Shown here: positions 1 to 8,584 of the stretch, in pieces
Position numbering within the stretch: position 1 is the first letter of the stretch
Layout of the letters: each line of letters opens with the position of its first letter
Program-made: the position numbers and the translations under genes
Notes under the pieces: generated by a model
What the model was told of the DNA's origin: nothing
The model's input: only the letters and a program-made list of their open reading frames with translations
Databases searched by the model: none
Source of the DNA: Tieghemiomyces parasiticus
Taxonomy: Eukaryota > Kickxellomycota > Dimargaritomycetes > Dimargaritales > Dimargaritaceae
DNA: 33,051 nucleotides
Direction: 5' to 3'
Assembly: GCA_027575765.1 (NCBI GenBank)
Contig: JANBPT010000507.1
Location: forward strand, 1-33,051

Positions 1-129
1 AGATAAAGAGCTGGATACTGTGGTAGCTAAGAAGCACCTCACAGCAACCACCAGTCACCTGACCCTCCATACTGTCACCGCTGACTAAGCCACCTAGCCG
101 GTGTGGCTTCAACCCCCAAATCACCTTCA

Positions 130-543
130 TGTGGTACCCCAAACCACTGATCCAATCAGTTGTGACCCTAAACTGGCAACTCCTTTATCACCACCATTTT
201 TATCACTAGTACGCCCCCCCCCTCCTCCTCACTTATTAGAATATCCCCCTGGCTACCTTTTTTTCCTAGTTGTGTATTCACCTCTCTTGGACTTGGCACC
301 CACCCAAAATGTGCCCTATTGTTTTAAGGTCTGCCTGACCTTTACGGCAACCCTAATGAAAGAGGCGGGCCATCTTTCATTATAAAAGGCAGTCAGCACA
401 CCCCATAATAAACGACAGTAAAAACCCACACAATCTTGTTAAAATCATTTTACCTTAAGCCATTCCGTTCTTTATTTCGTCTTTCTCCTCTTCTTGGGCT
501 AATTAGCCACTAAGTTTCCTCTAGGGTCGTTCACCCTACGACA
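130..543 (+). mobile_element. Putative solo LTR, copy 1
   Basis: The segment begins TGTGG and ends CGACA, a TG...CA layout typical of retrotransposon LTRs. It shares its first 31 bases, with few differences, with the start of the element at 8104. Both copies then show, in the same order, a TATAAAAG box (here 381-388) and a related last ~50 bases containing CTAGGGTCGTTCACCCTACGAC here. An AATAAA lies at 407-412. No reverse transcriptase, integrase or gag reading frame is next to it, and the 5-base flanks CTTCA and CTCCG are not a target duplication. It is either an old solo LTR or part of an element cut by the left window edge. The LTR identity is inferred from structure; a non-LTR repeat remains possible. 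Confidence 0.42.
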
Positions 544-1752
544 CTCCGCCTTTGCTATCTTTTCCAAAATCGTGCCCCTATCCAGCAATGTTTCAACTCC
601 CTACCTCTTCTTTACCTTGCAAACCAGACCAAGTTCTATCCGCCCTCTCATTGCACGGCTGTGAATAACGACACTAAGGACAATGCCTTTAGCCCTACAT
701 CAACAAGATCTGCTAGCTTGTATAGCTGGTGAAAAAATAAAATAAAGCGATTGCCACCTTATTATATTTTATTAATAGTATTGATCACTCCGCTTTCCTA
801 CTTACCACATCTACAAGATCTGATTAAACCTCACAATTAATTTGATCAACTAATCACCCCATAACCCCCCCCCCGTAGGTTTGCACCTACCACATAGGCC
901 GACTCTTCTCTGGTCTCAACCTTGACTAAATATACCCCCATACACGCGTTGTCAGCTTGTCACCTGTCTTTCTAGGTAGAAATCCGCCCAAGGCCACCGT
1001 AGTTCCGTAGCCAACAGTTCTATTCCAAGGCAGTCTTCCTTTTTTTTCCCAGCCTATGCTGATGGCCATGTTGCTAAACAGCCATCAGTAGTCTTTCGTG
1101 ACGTCCCCTGCCTATACCTCCGGTCCACCTCTACCTGTACCTTGTTTTCACGCTTCAGCAGCCTTTCCTATGCTTGGGGACCTGTCCTGTAACTTTGACC
1201 ACTTTCCCCGCCTTGGCTTTGCTTTTCAACATTTGCCATGCCTGGCCATGCGTGATAAACATCCTAGCCAACCTATCACTTCGGTACTGACCACCAGAAG
1301 CTGGAACGGTGCTTTCTGTGCACGATACCCTCCTTCCCTTGATAAAGTGGTACTGCCGACACATTGGAAAGTTAGTCTGAGGCCGAGGCAGCATCTCCTG
1401 CACCCCACAGTGCGCTACGCTGTACTCAATCATAGATAAGCTTCACTACCCAGGTACGCTGCCTCAATATACCTGCAAAGCTGAACATCCGTCTGCACTT
1501 GATGAGTGTCAAGGACGGTCCCTGGGCTCCCCACGCGATATATCAGAGCCTAGACAACAGTGCTTCTTATCGAGCTCTAACTTGTTAGCCGCTCAAGGGC
1601 TGTTGTAGGGCATACCTGTCAATTAATCATTGCCGTACCGTCCGTCCACAAGTCTCGGACTACCCTGAGCAGGGCGTAAGTGAACGGACCAATGGCCCAA
1701 TACGTTGGTAAAGGCGGCATCGAAGCCGCAACCAGATTCGTTTACTTTGCAC
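544..1752. other. Intergenic, no gene seen
   Basis: No supported coding region is seen here. Open frames are short, overlap on both strands and resemble no family I know. A run of ten C lies at 865-874. The last ~60 bases lead into the TATA box of the next gene and probably hold its upstream promoter, but I recognise no specific element. Confidence 0.5.
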
Positions 1753-1760
1753 TATAAAAG
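1753..1760 (+). promoter_or_regulatory. TATA box of the secreted repeat-protein gene
   Basis: TATAAAAG lies 133 bases upstream of the ATG at 1886. The sequence between is a pyrimidine- and CA-rich leader (CACACACACACGCACA-like around 1823-1840), a common composition for fungal 5' leaders. The spacing resembles the TATA-to-ATG distances of other genes in this window. Confidence 0.65.
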
Positions 1761-1885
1761 CCCCGGTACCCGCCCCAACTCTTGCTCACCACAGCTCTAC
1801 ATCCATCCGCAACAACTCCGCCTCACACACACACGCACATCTACCCGCCTCACCCTCCACCGCCCCACCCTCACCTCTTTTCAAC

Positions 1886-2284
1886 ATGCAGTTCAAGGTC
1901 ATCCTCACCACCCTTGCCCTGGCCACCTTCAGCATGGCTGTCCATGCCCAGGGCGGCTACGACTTTGTCGGCTACGGACCCATCGACGAGGCCCTGGAGC
2001 GCCGCGAGTTTTTCGAGTACGGCCCCCACGAAGAGGCCCTGGAGCGCCGCGAGTTGTACGGCTACGGCTATGAGCCCGAGTACCAGTACGTGATGCGCCG
2101 CAGCTTTGGCGGGGGTGTCGGTGCTGGCGCTGGCTATGGTGGCCCGGGGTTTGGCGCACTCCCCAGCATCTTTTCCTCCAGCAAGAAGGTTGACGCACAC
2201 AAGCTCAACAAGCAGGCCCTGAAGTTCAAGAGCCTCAAGGACAAGAACCTGGCCGCCAAGCAGAAGCTCGCCGTCCAGGCCTAG
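1886..2284 (+). CDS. Small secreted protein with Kex2-type repeats
   Basis: The gene encodes 132 residues. Residues 1-21 form a signal peptide: a basic Lys4, a hydrophobic core, then a likely cleavage after AHA21. Two tandem 15-residue units follow (30-44 and 45-59), each reading YGPxxEALERRE. A third, looser unit ends in MRR at 71-72. Dibasic RR pairs at 39-40, 54-55 and 71-72 and KK at 100-101 are classic Kex2/furin-type sites. Cutting there would release short acidic, Tyr-rich peptides such as EFFEYGPHEEALE. Residues 75-91 are Gly-rich, and the C-terminal third is Lys/Leu/Ala-rich and probably helical. There is no intron. The ATG is the first one after the TATA leader. The architecture matches fungal Kex2-processed repeat proteins, whose members include pheromone precursors and surface-acting repellents. 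The actual role here is unknown, and I recognise no specific homologue. Confidence 0.8.
   Translation: MQFKVILTTLALATFSMAVHAQGGYDFVGYGPIDEALERREFFEYGPHEEALERRELYGYGYEPEYQYVMRRSFGGGVGAGAGYGGPGFGALPSIFSSSKKVDAHKLNKQALKFKSLKDKNLAAKQKLAVQA
1973..2062 (+). repeat. Two tandem 45-base coding repeats
   Basis: Two in-frame 45-base units encode the YGPxxEALERRE peptides. The stretch from GAGGCCCTGGAG through CGCCGCGAGTT is identical in both, so the duplication is recent or homogenised. The variable positions fall on either side of the dibasic site. Confidence 0.85.
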
Positions 2285-2477
2285 ACGGTACATCACCATG
2301 GCCTACCTTACGTCGTCCACTGCTGGGGCCTTAGCGCACACGAAAACGGCGCAGGTCTCCACCACTGGACCACGGGGGGACGCCCAAATCCTGCCCGTCC
2401 TATCTAACTGATCCCTCCTATTTGCCCATACCCTGGGGGTCGGCCTGGTGTCACTCACCATGGCTCCTCTCCTTTGC

Positions 2478-2483
2478 AATAAA
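2478..2483 (+). promoter_or_regulatory. AATAAA polyadenylation signal
   Basis: AATAAA lies 194 bases after the stop codon of the secreted repeat-protein gene, on the same strand. It is followed about 20 bases on by a GTTAGTTATA stretch. This is a plausible 3' end for that transcript. Confidence 0.45.
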
Positions 2484-4371
2484 ATCGTCTGTTAGTTATA
2501 ATACTCCATACCCGGGTTGCAAAACGCTTCCTCACAATGCTACTGTCCCACGCACCCACGTTGACCTTAGGTCTGTGTTGATCAATGTGGAAAGAAGCCT
2601 AGCAGTGCCAAAGAGGCTACTAATGGGGGGGAGAATAACGGTGAAAACCAGTCACGTATTGGACGCCACAAGGAACTGGCCACATCTCCGTAGTTTCCCT
2701 GCTTGAAGGGACAACTACCAACGGTCCATGCACGACCCACTCCCTTATACATCCATGGGTATGCCACCACAAAACAGACCGTCCATTGGGGCAAGCGGCC
2801 CTAGACGCGCTGAAGATGATCAACCTCACCCTCTCCACTCCAATACTACCACACTTGACACTTGCAGAGCCCCGCCGCCTTTGCCATTGGACTAGTACCA
2901 GGCCTTGTCATTTCAATTGCATGGCTGATGACAGCACCCTGCCCCCAGTGCCATCGACCTACCGACCTACCCTGGGGCGGCACAGCCTTCACAGGGTTTT
3001 GCCATGACTGCCGTTAGGCAGCATCCCTTGGCCATACAAGTGCCAACCACTATACATTGATGTCCCACCCACTTTCTACACGCTACCACTGGCAACCTTT
3101 GTCCATCCGCTGTTCGTACTGCATTAGAATCAACTGCCCTTGAACATCACCGTCTGGCAAATTCTTCTTGTTACAGTATCTAGTCCATTATCTCCAGCAC
3201 CTAGCCACCTTGCACGGACCATGTCTTCTATTTGTCTTGGCACTGGTTGTTCTTGGAATTACTAGCACCACACCTCAGTATTGCCCAGCCAACAATATCA
3301 AAGAGGGCCTACCACCTCCTGACATGTCAGCTGCGGAACATTGCTCCGTCTCCCCCCTGGAGGTGGCCACCTTGGCGCTGACCAACTCAGGTCAACACCC
3401 TCATCCTGAGAGCCACATAGCTCTCAAACGGGTCAGCCAAATGACACCCTGAACCTGCGCCGTCCCCAGTCGCCTCTACAAGCGTAATGCAAGCTTGACT
3501 GGTTTTCTATTCAGTAGTACCTAGCTTCAGATACAAGCACGGATATCTAGCGCCTTGCACAGGATAATCAGCGGACCAAGCCAACCATGAATTTATCCAG
3601 ACTCTAACCAGGCAAGACATACTATGAATTCTCCACCGTTCAATACACACGCACACCACTTCCTTTTCATGCTACGGGCTTTTACCTTAGGCCACGCTGA
3701 CACCGTAATGGTGACCGATGTGACCAATAGGGTATCCCAAAAATCATTACAAGTGGGTTCTAGCAATGGCCGACATGGAGCCGAAAGCATTAGTTAACAG
3801 GTTGAATGACCACGGCCAAATGAGGATGCGGACCCTTAAACCCCAGCAAATAAATACCACCCCGCTGGGGTGCACCTATCCTTTTCTAAGTTCCTTGGGG
3901 CTACATTTTTGCAATATTCTCCACTTCTAGTGTAGCTCTACGTCCTAGGAGTCAAGTAGGGCTGGTGGTGGTCAAAGGCACCACAGCAGGGATACGGAAC
4001 TTGACAGAAGTCTACACTTAGTGGTAATAAAAATAATGTAAAAAGGTTTAATGAAAAGAGTATGTGCACTATATGGTTGTGCTACTGTAAATAGTATGGA
4101 ACATGTCACATCCAAAAATAAATAAAGAAGGTTAAGAAAATATATAGCAATTAATCCAAAAAGTAACCGCCAGACCATCAGAGACACCTTGGCATATTGG
4201 CGCATCCACCAGCTCCCTTCATGAGGCAAAGCCAGTGTCCATACCACAAAATTGATGTAGTGTTTTAGCGAAAACATCTTGAAAAGGAGATATTAAGTGA
4301 TTAAGGTTTGACTTTCTATGAATTGCGATGGAGTTCAGGGCTGACATGGTCAGTGTAAACCTGATGTCGTG
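2484..4371. other. Intergenic, no confident gene
   Basis: No recognisable gene is present. A short perfect hairpin, CCCCAGC...GCTGGGG, lies at 3841-3870. On the minus strand, 4277-3972 is a 101-codon frame with two or three hydrophobic stretches (around residues 37-70). It could be a membrane protein or exon, but the DNA is AT-rich and hydrophobic frames arise there by chance. It lies downstream of the minus-strand gene at 4620-4372, so it might be part of that transcript. Confidence 0.4.
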
Positions 4372-4620
4372 TTAATAGAAAAAATAGCAGTCCTTTTTAT
4401 AGATGGACAGGTAGGCGTAAAGGCAAGTTTGAAAGTCTGGCAAGATATGACGGAGTAATTGTTTCGCCGCCGGTGGCATGGGTCCTTTGCAGAATGTCTG
4501 TTCCGCCCATTCGGAGGTCAACGGACCTTTAGCGGAAGCTGGACAGCTTGTAGGAACCGCGTCGGAGGCTTGAGGTTGCGAGACGGCTGTAGGGGAAGTA
4601 GAATTGGTCAAAGCGTTCAT
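4372..4620 (-). CDS. Unrecognised small protein, left duplicate copy
   Basis: The frame encodes 82 residues on the minus strand. Residues 1-40 are rich in Ser, Thr, Pro, Ala and Gln and look disordered. They are followed by a more ordered WAEQTFCKGPMPPAAKQ stretch that is shared, with one change, with the plus-strand copy at 7703. From residue 55 the sequence (LLRHILPDFQTCLYAYLS) has no counterpart in the other copy. The start is supported because this ATG and about 450 bases upstream, including the TATA box, are conserved in both copies. Only 7 differences separate the copies over the 162 shared coding bases, with 3 amino-acid changes near the N-terminus and 1 at Lys/Glu46. The true 3' part is uncertain: a TTCTATTAAC...CAG branch-point/acceptor-like string overlaps the end of the frame (minus strand, about 4385-4361), so a spliced product is possible. 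No family is recognised. Confidence 0.5.
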   Translation of the reverse strand: MNALTNSTSPTAVSQPQASDAVPTSCPASAKGPLTSEWAEQTFCKGPMPPAAKQLLRHILPDFQTCLYAYLSIYKKDCYFFY

Positions 4621-5085
4621 GGTGATTTTTATAAATAAATAGAGTGTGTAAGGAAAAGTTTTTTATAGTGACGAATGTTGCTAGTTCGAAGTCAGTAAGA
4701 AGAGATCATCCCCGTGTAAAGACAGAGGCGTCCTAACCCTTATATATGTCGTTAGTCAACCAATGGATCACGATTGCAAGTGGTTATCAAGGAAATCGGG
4801 AATGAATACCCTCAAGATACAATAAACTAAGCATAGGATTGGTTCAACTGATGGTGAGCAATTGATACGAATTCCCAAGGTAGTAAACATTTGCCAGTCA
4901 GGTAGTCACAAGACAAGTTACGGATATGGCTAAATGAGCAGTTAAAAATATAGGCGAAACAATTGCAATACTACTGGTGGTGTAGAGGGTCGTTACCAGA
5001 CATGGTTGGACACACATGAAACCGTTCTGTTTTCCCAGACTCTGATACAAATCGTCTTGCTAGTGCCCACAGCACTACAGTTATT
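4459..5085. repeat. Inverted duplication, left arm
   Basis: This roughly 627-base arm is the reverse complement of 7244-7864. Identity is highest in the coding part and proximal promoter and falls off towards 5085. Near that outer limit both arms still share TAGTGCCCAC(A/G)GCACTACA. The arms are separated by about 2.16 kb and read outward, so the two gene copies are divergent. Confidence 0.85.
4739..4746 (-). promoter_or_regulatory. TATA box of the left duplicate gene
   Basis: TATATAAG on the minus strand lies about 120 bases upstream of the ATG at 4620. It is conserved in position and sequence in the other arm (7582-7589). An ATTGG (inverted CCAAT) a few bases further upstream is also kept in both arms. 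Confidence 0.6.
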
Positions 5086-6643
5086 CCTTTCAACCAACTT
5101 TGGGCGACCTATTGTAGCAAGTTGCCTCCTTGCCCACATAAGAAATGAATCACCATTTCGTTACTCTGAATGAAAGATACATAATTTATCTACATGGTTC
5201 ATTTTGTTAAAATCTAAAAAATTTAACTCTCTTACTAGTTCCTATTTTGACACGTATTTTGCCCTTTTGCCTAAACCCAGTAAAATAAAATGTGATGCCA
5301 GGCCCTAGGTGGTGGTCTTTGGTTGGGCTGTACGCAACAACGGTCTGGGCCCAATGGCAGGTTCAAAAGGGAAATGGTAAGAGATGGGATTGTTCACTTT
5401 AACGGAGAATCTAAATAGTATGGGATCGTTTTGTGGGTGACTATTAATAAATAAAATAAAAATAAAAGCTACTGGAGAGTCCAAAGAAAAGGAAAATTAG
5501 CTGGCAAGCCCTTGCCTAACTGCGCGGGCTTGCTTTTATACTTGTGGGTGGGGAAGGATCTGCATACCCCTGCATAAGGCGTGTAACCTAAAACCTTGGT
5601 CCTGGCTTTCCCCACAAGGGGATTGGCTATTGTTTACACTTTCCCAGTATTGACATGCCCGTTAGATGCCTTCAAGAGGCAAAGTGGGTGTTGGCATTGC
5701 ACAAATGTAAAGCGGACCAGTATCTGGAAGCCGGTCCCGCTTTCAAAAGAACCTCCAGGTCAAAGTGGAGAGTTCAGGAATATACAGTCGGACAAGGCCT
5801 GTCCAATTCTGTATTGCAAAGTTTGGCAGGTTAACTATTGACGGAGAAAACCTCAAATAAAATCTAGAAACATTTACCAACAAGCGAGCTTAAGGGAATA
5901 TTGGTACTAGACTTTACTAATGGAATAGTGCCAACGGATGGCACTATGGGACAGAAATTGGGAAATAAGCTGCCGGGCCCTGTGTTGCATACTTGGGCCC
6001 AGCTTATATACTATGACTACAATAAATGATCTACGCTAATTGGTGGAGGACCTGGCTAGTCCCCCATCTCTTCCGGGCCTCTCCCAGAGGTCGCCCAATC
6101 TCTTTTCTTTTGTTACTTTCAATGGTTATACAGGTGCGGCCTATTCCAGCTCCTCAAAGGCATAAGCCGTGCTCAGCTTCACAAAAATGTGAAGAAGAGA
6201 TAATAAACCTGATTTTTAATAAGAACTAGGTACCCCAAGGCAGGGTAGGGAAAACACTCCTCAAACCATTAGGTGCAGTTGGTTTGGCTTTAAATACAAT
6301 AGACGAATTCGAAAACATAATTAATGGTTCTCTGGTTGCCTTAGCTGTTCTTGCTGGTGGACATTTTTACTGCCAACCTGAGGGATGAAACAAATAAAAT
6401 CCAAAAGTCTGAAACAAGTAAAATTGAAAAGTATGAAACACAAGTCATGGGAAATTAGGGATACTATTGGTGGGCGGTTAGGTAGATCGCGTACTGATCT
6501 CCCCATGCCTTGGGTTAGCCTATTAGCTTCCTTCTGGCGGCTCCCGTCCTTTTGCCAAGGCCGGAAGAGTTGTAGCCTTATACATGATCTCCTCAGGAAC
6601 CTTCAAGAGACCAAACTATGTTGGGTCTCCACAAAAAACGTAT
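5086..6643. other. Intergenic between inverted arms, with two hairpins
   Basis: No gene is supported. Two strong stem-loops occur. One at 5504-5533 pairs GCAAGCCC with GGGCTTGC around a 14-base loop and is followed by TTTTATAC. The other at 5965-6007 pairs ATAAGCT..GGGCCC with GGGCCCAGCTTAT and runs into TATATAC. An A/T-only run (AATAAATAAAATAAAAATAAAA) lies around 5446-5467. Short frames here show no family resemblance. Confidence 0.5.
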
Positions 6644-6715
6644 AGCGGAGTGGCGCAGCGGAAGCGCGCAGGGCTCATAACCCTGAGGTCCTACGATCGA
6701 AACGTAGCTTCGCTA
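6644..6715 (+). tRNA. Initiator tRNA-Met (CAT)
   Basis: The 72-base cloverleaf is complete and intronless. The acceptor stem AGCGGAG pairs with CTTCGCT, including one G-T pair, and the discriminator is A6715. The anticodon stem CAGGG/CCCTG encloses the loop CTCATAA, with CAT at 6676-6678. The T stem CTACG/CGTAG encloses ATCGAAA. The A1:U72 pair, the loop sequence ATCGAAA in place of TTCRANY, and the run of G-C pairs next to the anticodon loop are hallmarks of the eukaryotic initiator rather than elongator Met tRNA. The internal A box (TGGCGCAGCGG, from 6651) and B box (around 6694-6703) are the expected Pol III promoter. Confidence 0.97.
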
Positions 6716-6718
6716 AAA

Positions 6719-6723
6719 TTTTT
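6719..6723 (+). terminator. Pol III terminator
   Basis: TTTTT starts four bases after the tRNA 3' end, and a backup TTTT follows at 6728-6731. This is the standard RNA polymerase III stop. Confidence 0.85.
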
Positions 6724-7243
6724 AAACTTTTATCCGTCAATGTATTTATTTTAGTACAAGCAGCAGTTGACCACTGCAAATGTGAGTCAACTTACGTTCA
6801 TTTAGTGAGGTGTAAGCCATTTATTGCCCACCTGGTGCTCGTAAACCTACTAGATAAATCGGACAGGTGTCCTAGCTTTAATCTGGGGTGTGGATGGTAA
6901 ATTTGATGATAACTGTCGTTCTATTGAATAGCAACCACTAGATCTTTTATACTTGAATAACAATAGCAGTTACCATTCGTCAAAACTATTTATCCTGGAC
7001 TAGGGGATTTAGGCTGAAGTGAGGCCAGGCGCCAGTAAGAAGGGAAGAATGGCGAGTAGCCTTGGGATTAGGAATTAACATGACAGGGCCCTAAATGAGT
7101 AGCAGGCTGCACCTGGTTTGGATAATGAAGGTACTAGAAGAGTGGTGCCAATGTGGGGGTAAGAAGCTGGGCCTTTCATGAATTAGCTACTATAAGGTAC
7201 AGTCATCAAGGCTGGGTGACACTGCTTGGGACGGAAAGGCCAC
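6724..7243. other. Intergenic, no gene seen
   Basis: I see no coding region or structured element here beyond the tRNA terminator and the right inverted arm that begins at its end. Confidence 0.5.
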
Positions 7244-7864
7244 CGGTATGTAGTGCCGTGGGCACTAGCAAAGCAATTTGTATCAGAGTCTGAGAAACGG
7301 AATGGTTTCATATGCACCCAACCATGAAGGACAATGGTTCTCTACACCGCCTGTAACATTGCAACCGTTTCGCCTATATTCTTAACTGTTCATTTAACCA
7401 TATCCATAACTTGCCTTGTGACTACCTGACCAGCGGATGTTTACTATCCTGGGAAACTCGTTTCAATTGCTCACCATCCGTTGAACCAATCCTATACTTA
7501 GTTTATTGTATCTTGAGGGTATTCATTCCCGATTTCCTTGATAACCACTTGCAATTGTGATCCATTGGTTGACTAACGACATATATAAGGGTTAGGACGC
7601 CTCTGTCTTTACATGGGGATGATCTCTTCTTACTTTGAACCAGCAACATTTGTCACTATAAAAACCTTTCCCTACACACTCTATTTATTTATAAAAATCA
7701 CCATGAACGCTTCGACCGATTCTACTTCCCCTACAGCCGTCTTGCAACCTCAAGCCTCCGACGCGGTTCCTACGAGCTGTCCAGCTTCCGCTAAAGGTCC
7801 GTTGACCTCCGAATGGGCGGAACAGACATTCTGCGAAGGACCCATGCCACCGGCGGCAAAACAG
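7244..7864. repeat. Inverted duplication, right arm
   Basis: This arm is the reverse complement of 4459-5085. It ends on its gene side exactly at codon 54 (CAG), immediately before GTAAGC. In the 162-base coding overlap I count 7 differences, all transitions. The promoter part adds more substitutions and small length changes, for example four bases missing near 7637. Confidence 0.85.
7582..7589 (+). promoter_or_regulatory. TATA box of the right duplicate gene
   Basis: TATATAAG lies 121 bases upstream of the ATG at 7703, with ATTGG at 7564-7568. It is the exact counterpart of the left-arm TATA box. Confidence 0.6.
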
Positions 7865-7891
7865 GTAAGCCTCACTTGGGATATGGATTAG
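7703..7891 (+). CDS. Unrecognised small protein, right duplicate copy (probably exon 1)
   Basis: The first 54 codons match the left copy except at four residues (Ser4/Leu, Asp6/Asn, Leu15/Ser, Glu46/Lys). The ATG at 7703 is chosen over the upstream ATG at 7613 because the latter is ACG in the left copy and lies between TATA and the conserved start. Right after codon 54 comes CAG|GTAAGC, a good 5' splice site. If unspliced, the frame stops after eight more residues at 7891. I could not find a downstream exon matching the left copy's LLRHILPDFQ tail before the LTR-like element at 8104. So the copy is either spliced to an unseen exon, truncated by the duplication breakpoint, or a short protein. 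The function is unknown. Confidence 0.45.
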   Translation: MNASTDSTSPTAVLQPQASDAVPTSCPASAKGPLTSEWAEQTFCEGPMPPAAKQVSLTWDMD

Positions 7892-8103
7892 AGGGCTGGG
7901 TTTTAGACTACGCCAGCTCACTCTAGTGTAGAGTAAAATTTACAGGGCAAGATTACAATATAAAGAAACGTAGGTTATATGGTAGTCTTCTATTTACCGC
8001 GGAGGCTGGTGGATAGACATCTTTGATATTCTTTTTGACCACTCTATCTTAAGCGCTTTGGCAAAGACAAGGATGTGAAATGTAAGAAAACACATAAAAA
8101 AAC

Positions 8104-8584
8104 TGTGGTGCCCTAAACCACTGATCCAATCAGTCATGGCATCTTGATCTTATTCCTGCTTTCACTAGCCGATTCCCGTATCCAATATTGCTTTATTGCG
8201 ACGCCAACCTTCCTGATCTACCAGATGGCGTCTTCAACCCGGACAGAAGTCCCCCCACTATCCTTATGGGGCTCTACTTTCCCCAAGATTCACCTTATTG
8301 ATTTGGCAGTCGTGCAGCTGTCTTCATATTTGCTCTGGCGCTGGCCCTGCCTTGCACTATTGTCCCTGGGCTTTCCTAACCCCAAACCGTAGCCGCTGCA
8401 AAGGATGTAGGACGTCCTTCTATATAAAAGATCATCTGGGTTGCTACCCAATGAACGATAGCTTATCCAACACCACCAGCTTTCGTCATTATCATTCCAC
8501 TGTTTCGTAGGTAATTTCAGTCTATTAGTCTTTTGCTTGTTAGCTATTTGCTTTAGTTCCTTTAGGGTAGTTTTCCCCACAACA
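8104..8584 (+). mobile_element. Putative solo LTR, copy 2
   Basis: The segment begins TGTGG and ends CCACAACA. Its first 31 bases match copy 1 at 130 almost perfectly and contain the small palindrome ACTGAT-CCA-ATCAGT. A TATATAAAAG box lies at 8421-8430, and the last ~50 bases (GTTCCTTTAGGGTAGTTTTC) parallel copy 1. The middle has diverged beyond easy alignment. No target-site duplication is visible (AAAAC and CTGGA flanks) and no retrotransposon proteins are adjacent. An old solo LTR is the best explanation, from structure only. Confidence 0.42.

Noticed and set aside
588..668. Short ATG frame after LTR copy 1 as a gag start
   Set aside because: It is only 26 codons, with no homology, and no primer-binding site follows the LTR-like end.
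1871..2299. 142-codon minus-strand frame over the secreted repeat-protein gene
   Set aside because: It is antisense to a gene with a clear signal peptide, repeats, TATA box and AATAAA. The frame stays open because of the strong codon bias of the real gene, and its product has no recognisable feature.
3972..4277. 101-codon hydrophobic minus-strand frame
   Set aside because: It is in AT-rich DNA where hydrophobic frames arise by chance, with no family match. It is kept only as a remark in the intergenic entry because it could be a downstream exon of the left duplicate gene.
6644..6715. Elongator tRNA-Met or tRNA-Ile with CAT anticodon
   Set aside because: The A1:U72 pair and the ATCGAAA T loop identify the eukaryotic initiator.
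7613..7702. Upstream ATG extending the right duplicate gene by 30 codons
   Set aside because: In the left copy this ATG is ACG and the intervening sequence has a length change, while the ATG at 7703 and what follows are conserved.
130..8584. The two LTR-like copies as the ends of a single retrotransposon
   Set aside because: They are in the same orientation about 8 kb apart, but the DNA between holds a cellular gene, a tRNA and an inverted gene duplication and no gag or pol. The copies are also far too diverged for paired LTRs of an intact element.
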